DNA from: a virus | Strand: one strand, 5' to 3' | DNA length: 25,414 bases | IMG/VR virus record: IMGVR_UViG_3300031660_000054 | Span: 1-25,414 of that record | Part shown: piece after piece, positions 1 through 7,125 of the stretch | Layout: each line of letters begins with the position of its first letter | Numbering within the stretch: the stretch's first letter is position 1 | The notes under the pieces: generated by a model | Told to the model about the DNA's origin: nothing | Seen by the model: the letters and a program-made list of their open reading frames with translations, nothing else | Database searches by the model: none | Position numbers and translations under genes: made by a program

Positions 1-239
1 CAATTTTCTATTCCATCAAGAATCATCTCCTCTCTGAAAGTATAATTCACAAAGTTACTCTTATAAGCCAAGTGATTGGCAATCTTAACCATACACTCAC
101 CGATGTACTCACCAACACGAGGTTTTGGGTCTCCCCTATCCAGTGCAGCTAATCGATTAATCCTATACTCAGTCATCGCAACAAGGAAATCCTTATTGTT
201 GACGTAGTGCCTGCTTGGTGTTTTTGTTTTCTTAGCCAT
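1..239 (-). CDS. 55: gp55-like late-transcription sigma factor (N-terminal part, runs off left edge)
   Basis: Only the first 79 residues or so are in the window; the frame is open to base 1. The N-terminus is basic (MAKKTKTPSR) and is followed by HYVNNKDFLVAM, matching the YVNNKELLQAI start of T4 gp55. Further on, FREEMILDGIEN matches the T4 stretch around KQEMIADGIE. In T4 this small sigma-family protein binds RNA polymerase and, with gp33 and the gp45 clamp, directs transcription from TATAAATA late promoters, which occur at least seven times in this window. In-frame ATGs lie at 275, 263 and 239. A sigma70-type promoter just upstream would start RNA near 267. That excludes 275 and leaves almost no leader for 263, so 239 is preferred although it lacks a clear Shine-Dalgarno sequence. 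The family call is firm; the start is less so. Confidence 0.88.
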   Translation of the reverse strand, partial: MAKKTKTPSRHYVNNKDFLVAMTEYRINRLAALDRGDPKPRVGEYIGECMVKIANHLAYKSNFVNYTFREEMILDGIEN

Positions 240-273
240 AGTCTTCTTCTTAGTTACTGTCATTATGTTACCC

Positions 274-302
274 ATTATATAGTATTGTTACCCAGAAGTC
301 AA
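274..302 (-). promoter_or_regulatory. sigma70-type promoter for gp55
   Basis: Reading leftward, TTGACT (302-297), a 17-base spacer and TATAAT (279-274) form a near-consensus bacterial promoter. The predicted start near 267 lies just before the gp55 coding region. An early or middle host-polymerase promoter suits a late sigma factor, which must be made before late transcription begins. GGGTAACA occurs twice, once in the spacer and once just after the -10, and could be an operator. That last point is speculation. Confidence 0.72.
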
Positions 303-337
303 GCCCTTATTTATTTTAATTTAATTGCAAATAGTTC

Positions 338-366
338 TTGACAACTGCCTGGGGATGATGTATAAT
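338..366 (+). promoter_or_regulatory. consensus sigma70 promoter pointing antisense to the structural block
   Basis: TTGACA (338-343), exactly 17 bases, then TATAAT (361-366): a perfect match to the bacterial housekeeping consensus on the plus strand. RNA would start near 373 and run antisense into the 145-aa gene and then uvsW. No convincing plus-strand gene or terminator follows; the short frame starting at 387 looks like a shadow of the minus-strand gene. It lies back to back with the gp55 promoter, with the two -35 boxes 35 bases apart. Confidence 0.6.
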
Positions 367-402
367 ACCTTGTCGTTTAAGGGAAGATGGCAGTAGCTGC
401 TG

Positions 403-840
403 CTAGTGAAGCACACGTTTCCTTCTGCCGACAATCTCTTCAACCATTTCTTTCAGTGTCTCCTCATCATATTCCGCACTATCAAGATAATCGTCAATGG
501 TTTCTTGATTTATTACGTCATCGTCTTCTTCCGACATCTCACCTTCAATGTCTTCAAAGTATGTTTCCTTTAGTTCTTCAAATCCCTTTGCGAAATATTC
601 ACTCAGCGGCGCAATAGATAATACATTACTTTTATTTATTTCAAATGCGGTGGCGCTTGTAAATGACATCCAAGGTCTAATAGAATAGGCCTCTTGAGTT
701 TTATTCACAGGGATTCGCATTACCTCCATTGGGTAATGAACCATATACTTACCTTCCGAGTCTAATTGAATAGACTCTTCAACATCAGCTACAATCTGTA
801 GTCCACTTTCAAAACAGATTATCTTTGGTGAATGATTCAT
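403..840 (-). CDS. conserved T4-like phage protein of unknown function between uvsW and gp55
   Basis: This encodes 145 residues. The N-terminal 85 or so look beta-rich: KIICFESGLQIVADVEE, then GKYMVHYPMEVMRIP, a WMSFTSATAFEI segment and a hydrophobic VLSIAPLSEYF stretch. The C-terminal 60 residues are very acidic and probably helical (EGEMSEEDDDV, then EEIVGRRKRVLH at the end). The N-terminal pattern recalls the small Sm/Lsm-like beta-barrel proteins found at this position in marine T4-like phages; that resemblance is from memory and tentative. The start codon overlaps the uvsW stop as ATGA (837-840), so it is probably translated by coupling to uvsW. It faces the antisense promoter at 338-366. 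No catalytic motif was seen. Confidence 0.7.
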   Translation of the reverse strand: MNHSPKIICFESGLQIVADVEESIQLDSEGKYMVHYPMEVMRIPVNKTQEAYSIRPWMSFTSATAFEINKSNVLSIAPLSEYFAKGFEELKETYFEDIEGEMSEEDDDVINQETIDDYLDSAEYDEETLKEMVEEIVGRRKRVLH

Positions 841-2315
841 ATCTTTGAGTTTACCTTAACTATCTTATAATCGAAAGATTCTTCGTTGTACATCTTAACT
901 CTTTCAAGAAGGTGATTCAACGTGTAATTCTTTTTATCCTTCCAAGAGAGGTCATCTCCTACATCAAACAAGTTACACTTGTCTTTCTGTTCACTTTTTC
1001 TAAGTCCTCGACCAATAGACTGTAGGTTTCTGATTCTACTTTTACTGGGTGAGGCAAACACAATATTGTTTAGACTCCTTATATTTATACCCGTAGAAAA
1101 AGTTCCGTAACTGGCAATGATTATGGTGTCGGTTGATTGTTCAGTGAGTTTCCTTATCTCTTCTCGTTGGGTAGTCTCAGTACCACCGAACACAAAGTAC
1201 ACTGGGCGTTTTGTCATCTTCTTTATCATTTCGTTTAAGACTGCACCGTGTTTTTCTACAAACTGATAGAGTAGAAGTGTGTTGCCTTTCTGTGCAACAG
1301 TCAGTTTAGTAATGATATCATTCCTACCAACGTGGCTTACCAAGAAATCCATTTCTTCTGGGTAGGTCATTTTGGATACTAGTTTCCTCTCGTTGTCTGC
1401 ATACTCAATTAACATACAAACAATTTTTAGTTCGGCGAGTTCCTTCTTGTCCATCAGTGTCTTGGTATCAGTTACTTTGTACACCTTGCCAAAGACTCCC
1501 TCCAACACTAGTCTATGCGTCTTAGTACCATCCAGCGTACCAGTAGTACCTATCCTGAATCTGGCGTTAACGCATTTGTCCATAAGTGTCTGTAAAGATT
1601 TTGCCTTGAATAGGTGGGCCTCATCGCCATAGACCACATCAAATTCTTCAAACCACGACTTCGGGTATTTGTAGATTGATTGCCATGTCGAGATAATTAC
1701 ATCAGCTTGGTTTGTCTTTTCTTTACCACCATATATCCTATGACAATACTTTTCTACACTGAAACCATTGTGTGTCGAGTAGTCGGCGAAATCACCGTAC
1801 ATCTGTTCTACTAAAGAGGTAGTAGGAACCACTATAAGTTGTTTCCTCCCTAAGGCGTGATGGTATCGCGCCAGAGAGTATATTATGAGGGACTTTCCGC
1901 TAGCGGTGGGTGATAGAAGGAGACTCCTGCCACGGTTGATTGCATCGTATATTGCGTTCTCTTGGTAGTCTCTTGCCTGTATTGGTTTTCCGTTGCCGTG
2001 TAGTTTTAATCTCTGGGTAAATTCTTTCACCTCTTCCATCGGCATGGATTCACCAATGTCATCCATCTCCAACACGACTTTGTATTCTAGTTGTTCTGCA
2101 AACTCCAACAGATAAGGTAACAGACCGACATAAAGTTCCATTGTCTGCATGTTGTACAAACGGATCTTCCCATCCCAGTGACGGTTTCTAAATGATGGCA
2201 TGAACGAGGCTCCCGGCACCTCAAAGGTAAAGAAGTCAGAAATCTCCCTCGTTATGCCATCATCTGACGCAGCCACATTCATATGAACATGGTCTTTTTG
2301 TTTAATAAAAATCAT
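837..2315 (-). CDS. uvsW: UvsW RNA-DNA and recombination helicase
   Basis: The 492-residue length is close to the roughly 500 of T4 UvsW. The N-terminal region resembles T4 (REISDFFTFEVPGASF, then RNRHWDGKIRLYN). Superfamily 2 motifs are complete: motif I SPTASGKS (135-142, Lys141), a VVPTTSLVEQM motif Ia (162-172), DEAH (231-234), TTGT (257-260), an ASYGTFSTGINI motif V (401-412) and QSIGRGLRK motif VI (432-440). In T4, UvsW unwinds R-loops and branched DNA, so it switches off origin-primed replication and promotes recombination-dependent replication and fork repair. It starts at ATG 2315, two bases after the uvsY stop with no clear Shine-Dalgarno, suggesting coupling. A TATAAATAT box at 1082-1089 lies inside the gene; its meaning is unclear. 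Confidence 0.95.
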   Translation of the reverse strand: MIFIKQKDHVHMNVAASDDGITREISDFFTFEVPGASFMPSFRNRHWDGKIRLYNMQTMELYVGLLPYLLEFAEQLEYKVVLEMDDIGESMPMEEVKEFTQRLKLHGNGKPIQARDYQENAIYDAINRGRSLLLSPTASGKSLIIYSLARYHHALGRKQLIVVPTTSLVEQMYGDFADYSTHNGFSVEKYCHRIYGGKEKTNQADVIISTWQSIYKYPKSWFEEFDVVYGDEAHLFKAKSLQTLMDKCVNARFRIGTTGTLDGTKTHRLVLEGVFGKVYKVTDTKTLMDKKELAELKIVCMLIEYADNERKLVSKMTYPEEMDFLVSHVGRNDIITKLTVAQKGNTLLLYQFVEKHGAVLNEMIKKMTKRPVYFVFGGTETTQREEIRKLTEQSTDTIIIASYGTFSTGINIRSLNNIVFASPSKSRIRNLQSIGRGLRKSEQKDKCNLFDVGDDLSWKDKKNYTLNHLLERVKMYNEESFDYKIVKVNSKI

Positions 2316-2316
2316 A

Positions 2317-2760
2317 TTATATTAGGCCGGCCTGTGTCTTGTTCCATTCAACGGCATTTTTGATGTCCCATGTACGCGAGTTTAAACTACGCAACACTCT
2401 ATCAAGAAAGTCCACAGTTGTTTCTAGGTAATACACTTTATCTTGTTGTTTGATTACGTCACCATCTCCATCTAGTACTGACCTCATATCTGATTTGAGA
2501 ACAGAGTTTTTTCTCCACGGTTCCCAACCAAGTGAGTCGAGTTCCTCTCTAGATAATTCCCCACGGAAGTATTCTGACTTGACTCTCTCGAGCCGGTGTA
2601 AGTCGGCGGCCGCCTTTCTTACTTGTAGTTTGAAATTTGATAAGTGGGTAACATACTTAGAGTGTAGAAGCGGCGTCCTAGTAGACGAGCTTCCCAAGTC
2701 TAGTTCATCGATTTTTGCGTCTGCTGCCCACATGTCTTGTAGTTCACTTAATGTTGCCAT
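2317..2760 (-). CDS. uvsY: UvsY recombination mediator
   Basis: The protein has 147 residues; T4 UvsY has 137. It aligns along its length with T4 UvsY: MATLSELQDMWAAD at the start, LLHSKYVTHLSNFK matching the T4 LYSKWLNKHSSIK region, YFRGELS, SVLDGDGDVIK matching TVLSADKDVLK, and LNSRTWDIKNAVEW matching the T4 IKSRGFAIKHI segment. UvsY loads the UvsX recombinase onto single-stranded DNA coated with gp32. Its place directly upstream of uvsW makes a recombination pair, although UvsX is not in the window. The Ala-Ala-Ala run near KAAADLH is encoded by a GCGGCCGC palindrome (2606-2613), unusual in this AT-rich sequence. The start is ATG 2760, 14 bases after the gp3 stop, with a weak ribosome site. 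Confidence 0.92.
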   Translation of the reverse strand: MATLSELQDMWAADAKIDELDLGSSSTRTPLLHSKYVTHLSNFKLQVRKAAADLHRLERVKSEYFRGELSREELDSLGWEPWRKNSVLKSDMRSVLDGDGDVIKQQDKVYYLETTVDFLDRVLRSLNSRTWDIKNAVEWNKTQAGLI

Positions 2761-2774
2761 AATATACTCTAGGT

Positions 2775-3362
2775 TTACGTTACTGGTTTGATATTAAATA
2801 TCCTGTACTTAAACGATGCAATCCCGACAAAATACGGTGAGTCCCCACCTGATATATCAAAGTCTAGTCCACTGAGGGCAATTGGGAAAGCATCCTTAAA
2901 CAGTATCTCCATGTTTGGATTGTTGTTAGAGTCCAACACGAACAGACTTGCGTCACTAACCTGTCCAATGGATTCTTGTTTCTTAGTATTCTGTCCTCCA
3001 GTTCGCCATCCCTGACCCTTAATAAACGAACCAAACTGGGCGTGTTTCTCTGGGAATCCCAACCCAACTAACCAGTTGTATAACTCAGTGTAGTTGGTCA
3101 TGTCTTCTTGTATCAAGAATCTTATGTTTAGGTCACCAAAAGTAAGTTTGTCGCCCGGATATGGTATGTCAGATAGGGGGGTGCTCTGTGTAGGAAATCC
3201 CAAAGTCATGTCTGGAATGTTTGCACCCTGACAAAAGAATGCTACGTTGGGTATGTTATGAACTTGGAACTTAAACCCATTGGGTCTGAGGTAGTCAAGT
3301 TCTACTCCCGTTGCAGCTGCAAAGTTGCCTTCTGCGATATTTGGATTTGGTGTGAATGCCAT
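2775..3362 (-). CDS. 3: gp3-like tail completion protein
   Basis: The protein has 195 residues; T4 gp3 has 176. Its landmarks follow T4 gp3 in order: an N-terminal beta region with ANIPDMTLG (T4 QSVPIPGI), FGDLNIRFLIQEDMTNYTEL (T4 has IVRFIVDEELKSWIGMYEW), ASLFVLDSNNNPNMEILFKD (T4 ITLYILDNSKTEIVMSINF) and a C-terminal YFVGIASFKYRIFNI strand. gp3 forms a ring that caps the finished tail tube and sheath and helps join tail to head. The fold belongs to the tail-tube superfamily, so a tube-initiator role like gp54 is the alternative. It has its own late promoter (3395-3403) and a GGGAG ribosome site before ATG 3362, and is separated from gp23 by a terminator. This placement next to uvsY differs from T4 itself. 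Confidence 0.82.
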   Translation of the reverse strand: MAFTPNPNIAEGNFAAATGVELDYLRPNGFKFQVHNIPNVAFFCQGANIPDMTLGFPTQSTPLSDIPYPGDKLTFGDLNIRFLIQEDMTNYTELYNWLVGLGFPEKHAQFGSFIKGQGWRTGGQNTKKQESIGQVSDASLFVLDSNNNPNMEILFKDAFPIALSGLDFDISGGDSPYFVGIASFKYRIFNIKPVT

Positions 3363-3394
3363 TTCTGACTCCCTAAGTTTGTCTTGTCTTATAC

Positions 3395-3403
3395 CTATTT
3401 ATA
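3395..3403 (-). promoter_or_regulatory. T4-type late promoter for gp3
   Basis: Minus-strand TATAAATAG, ending 32 bases before the gp3 start. It lies just downstream of the terminator that follows gp23, so gp3, uvsY and uvsW can be re-initiated independently of the capsid transcript. Confidence 0.8.
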
Positions 3404-3417
3404 ACAAATCTTAAGCC

Positions 3418-3448
3418 AAAAAAAAGGGAGACCCTAAAGTCTCCCTTT
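3418..3448 (-). terminator. rho-independent terminator after gp23
   Basis: On the minus strand, AAAGGGAGAC (3448-3439), a six-base loop, then GTCTCCCTTT (3432-3423) form a perfect 10-bp stem that runs into an eight-base T tract (3425-3418). It lies 36 bases past the gp23 stop. This is the clearest terminator in the window, suited to ending the abundant capsid message. Confidence 0.92.
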
Positions 3449-3483
3449 GAAAGTGGTTGGGTTAACCCCAACTTCTTTTTGGT

Positions 3484-4749
3484 TTACATCAAGTTTGCAA
3501 TCTTAACCGAACGATAGTACTGGTTACGGTTAGCAGTGAAAGTGTCACCATCAGTAGTTCCGTTTGACTGTGTTACGAATGGGTTAGCAATCATACCGTA
3601 GCGAGTCTTAAAACCAATTTTTGGTTGGAAGGTAGCAGGGTCGATAGCGCGAACCATTTGCAGAGGCACATAAGGACAGTAAAATAAACCAGCGTCATAA
3701 GGTGAAGTACCTTTATAACCAACACAGTAGAACTGACTAGCAGAACCAGTGTTAGCGGAATAAGGGTCAACATATACTTTATAACGACCATTGAGGATAC
3801 CAGCAAAAGTATTACCTGTATCGTCTACGTTCAAGTTTGTGTCAAGAGCAGGAGCATAGTCTAACGCACCAGCCATTGAAAGTGCAGAAGCAACATCTGA
3901 AGAACAGATGATGAAGTTACCCTTCCCTCTACGAGTGTCTTGAGCAATTACATTGGCATCACGTTCAATGTTGAACAAGAGACCTTTGAATCGTTCTACA
4001 GACCATCGACCGTTTGAGTCAACGTCAAGGTCAAAAGTACCAGCGGTTGCAGTAGATGCAGCACCAGTTTTTGCGACCTTGTAGATAGTACGGATTACTT
4101 CACGGTTAATTTCCGCGAGGATTTCTTGAGAAAGAATGTTTGACAATTCTGACTCAGCATCAAGACCGTGAACTGCCTTGAGGTCTTGTGCAAGTTCAAC
4201 AGTATATTCTGCTTTCAGGGCACGAGACTTAGCGGTTACAGTAGTCTTCTCGATTGAGAATGCCATCTGGTTAAGAGTAGTGTCATCGCCAAATGTTTCA
4301 GCGTTGTCACGAGTTGCACCAGTACCAGTAGTATAAGTACCGTCAACTGGGTTAGACCCAGCGTGAGTTCCTGCACCAGAGAAATCTGTGTCTGCTTCGT
4401 TGAATAAAGCCTCTGTACCAGTTTGACTAGTATAGTGTGACTTCATTGCAAAGATTAGACCAGTTGGCCCTGTCATTGGTTGAACACCACAGACATCATA
4501 CGCCATCAAGTTAGGAAGGGCACGCCTTACCAATGAGATGAGGATGGGGTCATAAGTGTCAACAGCACCTGACATGTTGTTTGCATTTACTGCTTCGTTG
4601 ATAATTCCTTTTTCTTCACGCAGTGCCTTCTCTTGGTTCTCAAGAATAATAGCTGTTACCGCTTTACGGTAACTATCCTTGATAACACCCAGATCCGGAT
4701 GTTCCAATACTGGACTCCACTTTTTTTGGATTTCTTCTGAAAGATACAT
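3484..4749 (-). CDS. 23: gp23 major capsid protein precursor
   Basis: The protein has 421 residues; T4 gp23 has 521, so this is the compact form. Key matches to T4 include MSGAVDTYDPILISLVRRALPN, YDVCGVQPMTGPTG, TVELAQDLKAVHGLDAESEL, EINREVIRTI, RGKGNFIICSS, YKVYVDPYS, VGYKGTSPYDAGLFYCPYVP and FQPKIGFKTRYGM. The N-terminal propeptide should be removed by gp21. In T4 the cut follows LTE before AEIGG; here INE followed by AVNANN puts the likely cut after Glu52, consistent with the (L or I)-x-E rule. The shortening relative to T4 lies mainly between residues 110 and 150, where an outer loop region would be. It has a strong AGGAG ribosome site, its own late promoter upstream and a terminator downstream. 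No gp24 vertex paralogue is next to it, as in many marine relatives. Confidence 0.97.
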   Translation of the reverse strand: MYLSEEIQKKWSPVLEHPDLGVIKDSYRKAVTAIILENQEKALREEKGIINEAVNANNMSGAVDTYDPILISLVRRALPNLMAYDVCGVQPMTGPTGLIFAMKSHYTSQTGTEALFNEADTDFSGAGTHAGSNPVDGTYTTGTGATRDNAETFGDDTTLNQMAFSIEKTTVTAKSRALKAEYTVELAQDLKAVHGLDAESELSNILSQEILAEINREVIRTIYKVAKTGAASTATAGTFDLDVDSNGRWSVERFKGLLFNIERDANVIAQDTRRGKGNFIICSSDVASALSMAGALDYAPALDTNLNVDDTGNTFAGILNGRYKVYVDPYSANTGSASQFYCVGYKGTSPYDAGLFYCPYVPLQMVRAIDPATFQPKIGFKTRYGMIANPFVTQSNGTTDGDTFTANRNQYYRSVKIANLM

Positions 4750-4792
4750 TGTAGTCTCCTATTTACTTTCTTTGGTTATTAACTTGTTAAGG

Positions 4793-4801
4793 TTATTTAT
4801 A
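4793..4801 (-). promoter_or_regulatory. T4-type late promoter for gp23
   Basis: Minus-strand TATAAATAA in the gap between the gp22 stop (4808) and the gp23 start (4749). It should give the capsid gene its own late start. Confidence 0.8.
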
Positions 4802-4807
4802 TAATAC

Positions 4808-6025
4808 TTATTTTCTAAGTTGTTTGGTAATCGCCTGAGCGTATTTACTAATCGAACCACCGTCATCTTGGTACTCTTCATCAATAGTATCGGTCATAAC
4901 ATTGTCCGATTCAGTCAACGATTGAACTTGTCCCTGTTTAGGGAAGTAGTTGTCCTTAACAACGGTTACTTTTTCAGCAAACATCTCAGCACTACCAAAG
5001 TCAACATCCTCTACCAGAGAAGTAAGTTTCTCTCTTTCGGAAAGTGTTAAATCTTCAGTTGATTCACCGATAATCTTAGAGCGAAGCAGTTGTTCTCTCT
5101 GACCAGTGATACTGATTTGCGCTTCTACAGACTCATTGAGTTTCTTTTTCAGAACTTCAATTTCGTCTTGCATTTCACCAAGTACATCGTACTTATCTTG
5201 AGGTACTTCGATGTAGTGTTCGGCAAATACGGTTTTCAAAGACGATATAAAGTCTTCGGTGATTTCAGTGCGGAGCCCACGTTCTATTGCGAGTTCGTTT
5301 TCCTTCATCCAGTTTTCGGCAACATAGTTTAGATACTGGTCAATTTTCTGAACCATATCTTCTTTGAAAGTTTCTTTTTCTATTAGAGCCTGTTCTTCCA
5401 GTTCTTTCTGGATGCCCTCTATCTCATTTGAAAGTCTAGCGGTGACTACTGTTTCAAACAAATCAGCAGCTTTTATTTTAAACTCTTCGGAGAGATGTTC
5501 TTCGTCTGCGAAAAGGTTTTGGATGTCGTTTTCAAACAGGGTTGATTCTTCTTCGGTCACTTCAGTGTCCTCCAAGTCAGTTGATTCAGACTCAGCGACA
5601 ACTGTTTCGTTCTCGATTTCATCTTCAGTGATTACGTCTTCGTCATCGACATCAGAATCTTCCCGAACACCAGCAGAAGTCTTCTGTGCAACAACAGTCT
5701 TAGGATCTACACCGTCCTTATAGTTGGTTGCTTTACCAGCACCTGAATTAGCAGGTTTTGGTGCGCCTCCAATCTTAGATGCAGCAGCTTTTCCAACTTC
5801 AGAAGTCAATCCACCTTCGGGATTACTAGTTCCACTTAGGTCTTGGATTGCAGGGTTGGCATTTGAATCACCTTGAGTTGGATTCTTCGCATCTCCACCA
5901 GTACTATTTGGTGTAAGGTTTGCTGCAGCTCCAGCCTCGTCCAGTTCTTGAAATTCTTCGTTAAGAGCGGACTCTACTTCCTTACCCTTAGCGAGCATTT
6001 CTCTTATTTTGCTTTCTACGCCCAT
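4808..6025 (-). CDS. 22: gp22 prohead scaffold core protein
   Basis: This encodes 405 residues and lies between the protease and capsid genes, exactly where gp22 is expected. It is longer than T4 gp22 (about 269). The start MGVESKIREMLAKGKEVESAL is typical of marine T4-like scaffolds. Residues 30-110 are a low-complexity linker rich in Gly, Asn, Pro and Ala. Residues 120-180 are extremely acidic. Residues 190-330 are charged and probably coiled-coil (EGIQKELEEQALIEKETF, EIEVLKKKLNESVEAQI). The C-terminus is basic (YAQAITKQLRK), as expected for binding the capsid shell. Several (L or I)-x-E sites would allow gp21 to digest the scaffold before DNA entry. It has its own late promoter and a strong AGGAG site. 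The call rests on position and composition as much as sequence. Confidence 0.88.
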   Translation of the reverse strand: MGVESKIREMLAKGKEVESALNEEFQELDEAGAAANLTPNSTGGDAKNPTQGDSNANPAIQDLSGTSNPEGGLTSEVGKAAASKIGGAPKPANSGAGKATNYKDGVDPKTVVAQKTSAGVREDSDVDDEDVITEDEIENETVVAESESTDLEDTEVTEEESTLFENDIQNLFADEEHLSEEFKIKAADLFETVVTARLSNEIEGIQKELEEQALIEKETFKEDMVQKIDQYLNYVAENWMKENELAIERGLRTEITEDFISSLKTVFAEHYIEVPQDKYDVLGEMQDEIEVLKKKLNESVEAQISITGQREQLLRSKIIGESTEDLTLSEREKLTSLVEDVDFGSAEMFAEKVTVVKDNYFPKQGQVQSLTESDNVMTDTIDEEYQDDGGSISKYAQAITKQLRK

Positions 6026-6061
6026 GTTAATTTCTCCTTTGAGATTTGCGTTATACTGTAT

Positions 6062-6070
6062 TTATTTATA
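6062..6070 (-). promoter_or_regulatory. T4-type late promoter for gp22
   Basis: Minus-strand TATAAATAA, continuing to TATAAATAAATA, between the gp21 stop (6076) and the gp22 start (6025). Confidence 0.78.
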
Positions 6071-6075
6071 ATAGT

Positions 6076-6729
6076 TTAGATTTTTGATAACTTGTCTAAG
6101 AATGAACTGAACACATCCATCTTAGCTTCCTCTAGTTCACGGTAATTAGTTTTCTTAATTTTCTGAACTGCGAGGTCGATATCCTGTTCTGTCCAAGCAC
6201 CCTCTACTAAAACCCACTCTTTGTTCTCCATGATACCCCTGACAAATGCATCGGGGGCAGATGGGTCAGCAACAATATCTGCTGCGGTGGATAATATGAA
6301 GTCATCTTGAACCTCATTGATGCCATTCCTTTCCTTTAGAGTTCCTAAACCTCTAGAACTCACACCAAGGGAGGCACCTTCATCAATAAGGTTTTTGACG
6401 ATGTTTCCCATAGGCGTATCAAGAATCTTTGCTTTCCCAATATAATTCGTACCATCTTCTCTCAATGAAGTAATCATATGTGACACACGGTCTAAATTAA
6501 TGGTTGGGCCGTCTGGGTGTCCTAGTTCTCCCATCGCCCTTTTCTTATCGATACTTTCTGTAACATAACGGGTGACTTCCCTTTGCATTATCTCGCGTGG
6601 GTAGACTCTACCGTTTCTGTTTTTAAGGTCAGATTGCAGAAAGACTCCCTCTATGAACAATGAGGTCTTGCCATCTTTCTCTTCTTTAAGATATTTTAAA
6701 TCTTCAACTACTTCGCGTATTAATTTCAT
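6076..6729 (-). CDS. 21: gp21 prohead maturation protease
   Basis: Counted from ATG 6729 the protein has 217 residues; T4 gp21 has 212. An open extension of 20 codons upstream is rejected because it lies inside the preceding gene, whereas ATG 6729 follows an AGGA site and overlaps that gene's stop as TAATG. Conserved segments are FIEGVFLQSDLKNRNGRVYP (26-44), MGELGHPDGPTINLDRVSHM (66-85) and LGVSSRGLG (121-129). His71 and the Ser124/Ser125 pair fit the His/Ser catalytic residues of this assemblin-like prohead protease family. The enzyme cleaves gp22, gp67 and gp23 after (L or I)-x-E during prohead maturation and then degrades itself. It sits directly upstream of its substrates gp22 and gp23. 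Confidence 0.94.
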   Translation of the reverse strand: MKLIREVVEDLKYLKEEKDGKTSLFIEGVFLQSDLKNRNGRVYPREIMQREVTRYVTESIDKKRAMGELGHPDGPTINLDRVSHMITSLREDGTNYIGKAKILDTPMGNIVKNLIDEGASLGVSSRGLGTLKERNGINEVQDDFILSTAADIVADPSAPDAFVRGIMENKEWVLVEGAWTEQDIDLAVQKIKKTNYRELEEAKMDVFSSFLDKLSKI

Positions 6730-7115
6730 TATCCTAAGTCTCCCTGATTCTGATGTTGTTGTGAACCGTAACCAGAAAGTTTTGCACACTCTACAATGAC
6801 CGTACCAGAACCAGCGTTGGTTATAGCAACCACAATGTCGTTTGTGTTCAAATGATTATCTGAGAATCCATGAAATTCTAGTGTTCCAGTTTCCGCTAAA
6901 TCATATAAAACCACACTGTTTCTAGTAATGGTAGCAACTCCAGCAGCACCTAACGACCAGTGTATAGCTTTAATATCAACTTTCGGAGATGATTGTGTCT
7001 CCGTAGATTTCTTTAGTGTAGTTGCTAAAGCGATAGTGGATGATGCATCAGTGCCGCGAACTGCGACTACGCCATGTGTTTGTGTAAGTTTTAAAACATT
7101 TTGGATAACGGCCAT
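6729..7115 (-). CDS. small virion structural protein found between gp20 and gp21 in marine T4-like phages
   Basis: This encodes 128 residues, predicted mostly beta: MAVIQNVLKLTQTHGVVAVRG, then IALATTLK, IHWSLGAAGVATITRNSVVLYDL, ELEF-like LEFHGFSDNHLN, and DIVVAITNAGSGTVIVECAKLSGYG. The hydrophobic-alternating pattern and the closing KLSGYG are like short beta-sandwich proteins annotated as virion structural proteins at this locus in cyanophages; T4 has no clear counterpart. The function is not known. A decoration or head-core role is plausible from position. It starts at ATG 7115 with an AGGAG site and overlaps the gp21 start by one base (TAATG), so gp21 translation is probably coupled to it. 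No signal peptide or membrane segment was seen. Confidence 0.75.
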   Translation of the reverse strand: MAVIQNVLKLTQTHGVVAVRGTDASSTIALATTLKKSTETQSSPKVDIKAIHWSLGAAGVATITRNSVVLYDLAETGTLEFHGFSDNHLNTNDIVVAITNAGSGTVIVECAKLSGYGSQQHQNQGDLG

Positions 7116-7125
7116 TTACTTTCTC

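Noticed and set aside
387-617. Plus-strand 76-codon frame just downstream of the antisense consensus promoter
   Set aside because: It has a GGGAAG near its ATG but runs opposite the well-supported 145-aa gene, and its translation has no recognisable motif. The promoter is kept, the protein is not.
1082-1089. TATAAATAT on the minus strand inside uvsW
   Set aside because: It matches the late box but lies about 240 bases before the next gene and inside coding sequence, so it was not listed as a promoter.
2864-3067. Alternative minus-strand frame inside gp3
   Set aside because: It is nested within a gene supported by T4 homology, and has no independent start signal.
6730-6789. Longer N-terminus for gp21 (20 extra residues)
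   Set aside because: The extension is entirely inside the upstream gene. ATG 6729 has a good ribosome site, a TAATG junction and the family start MKLIRE.
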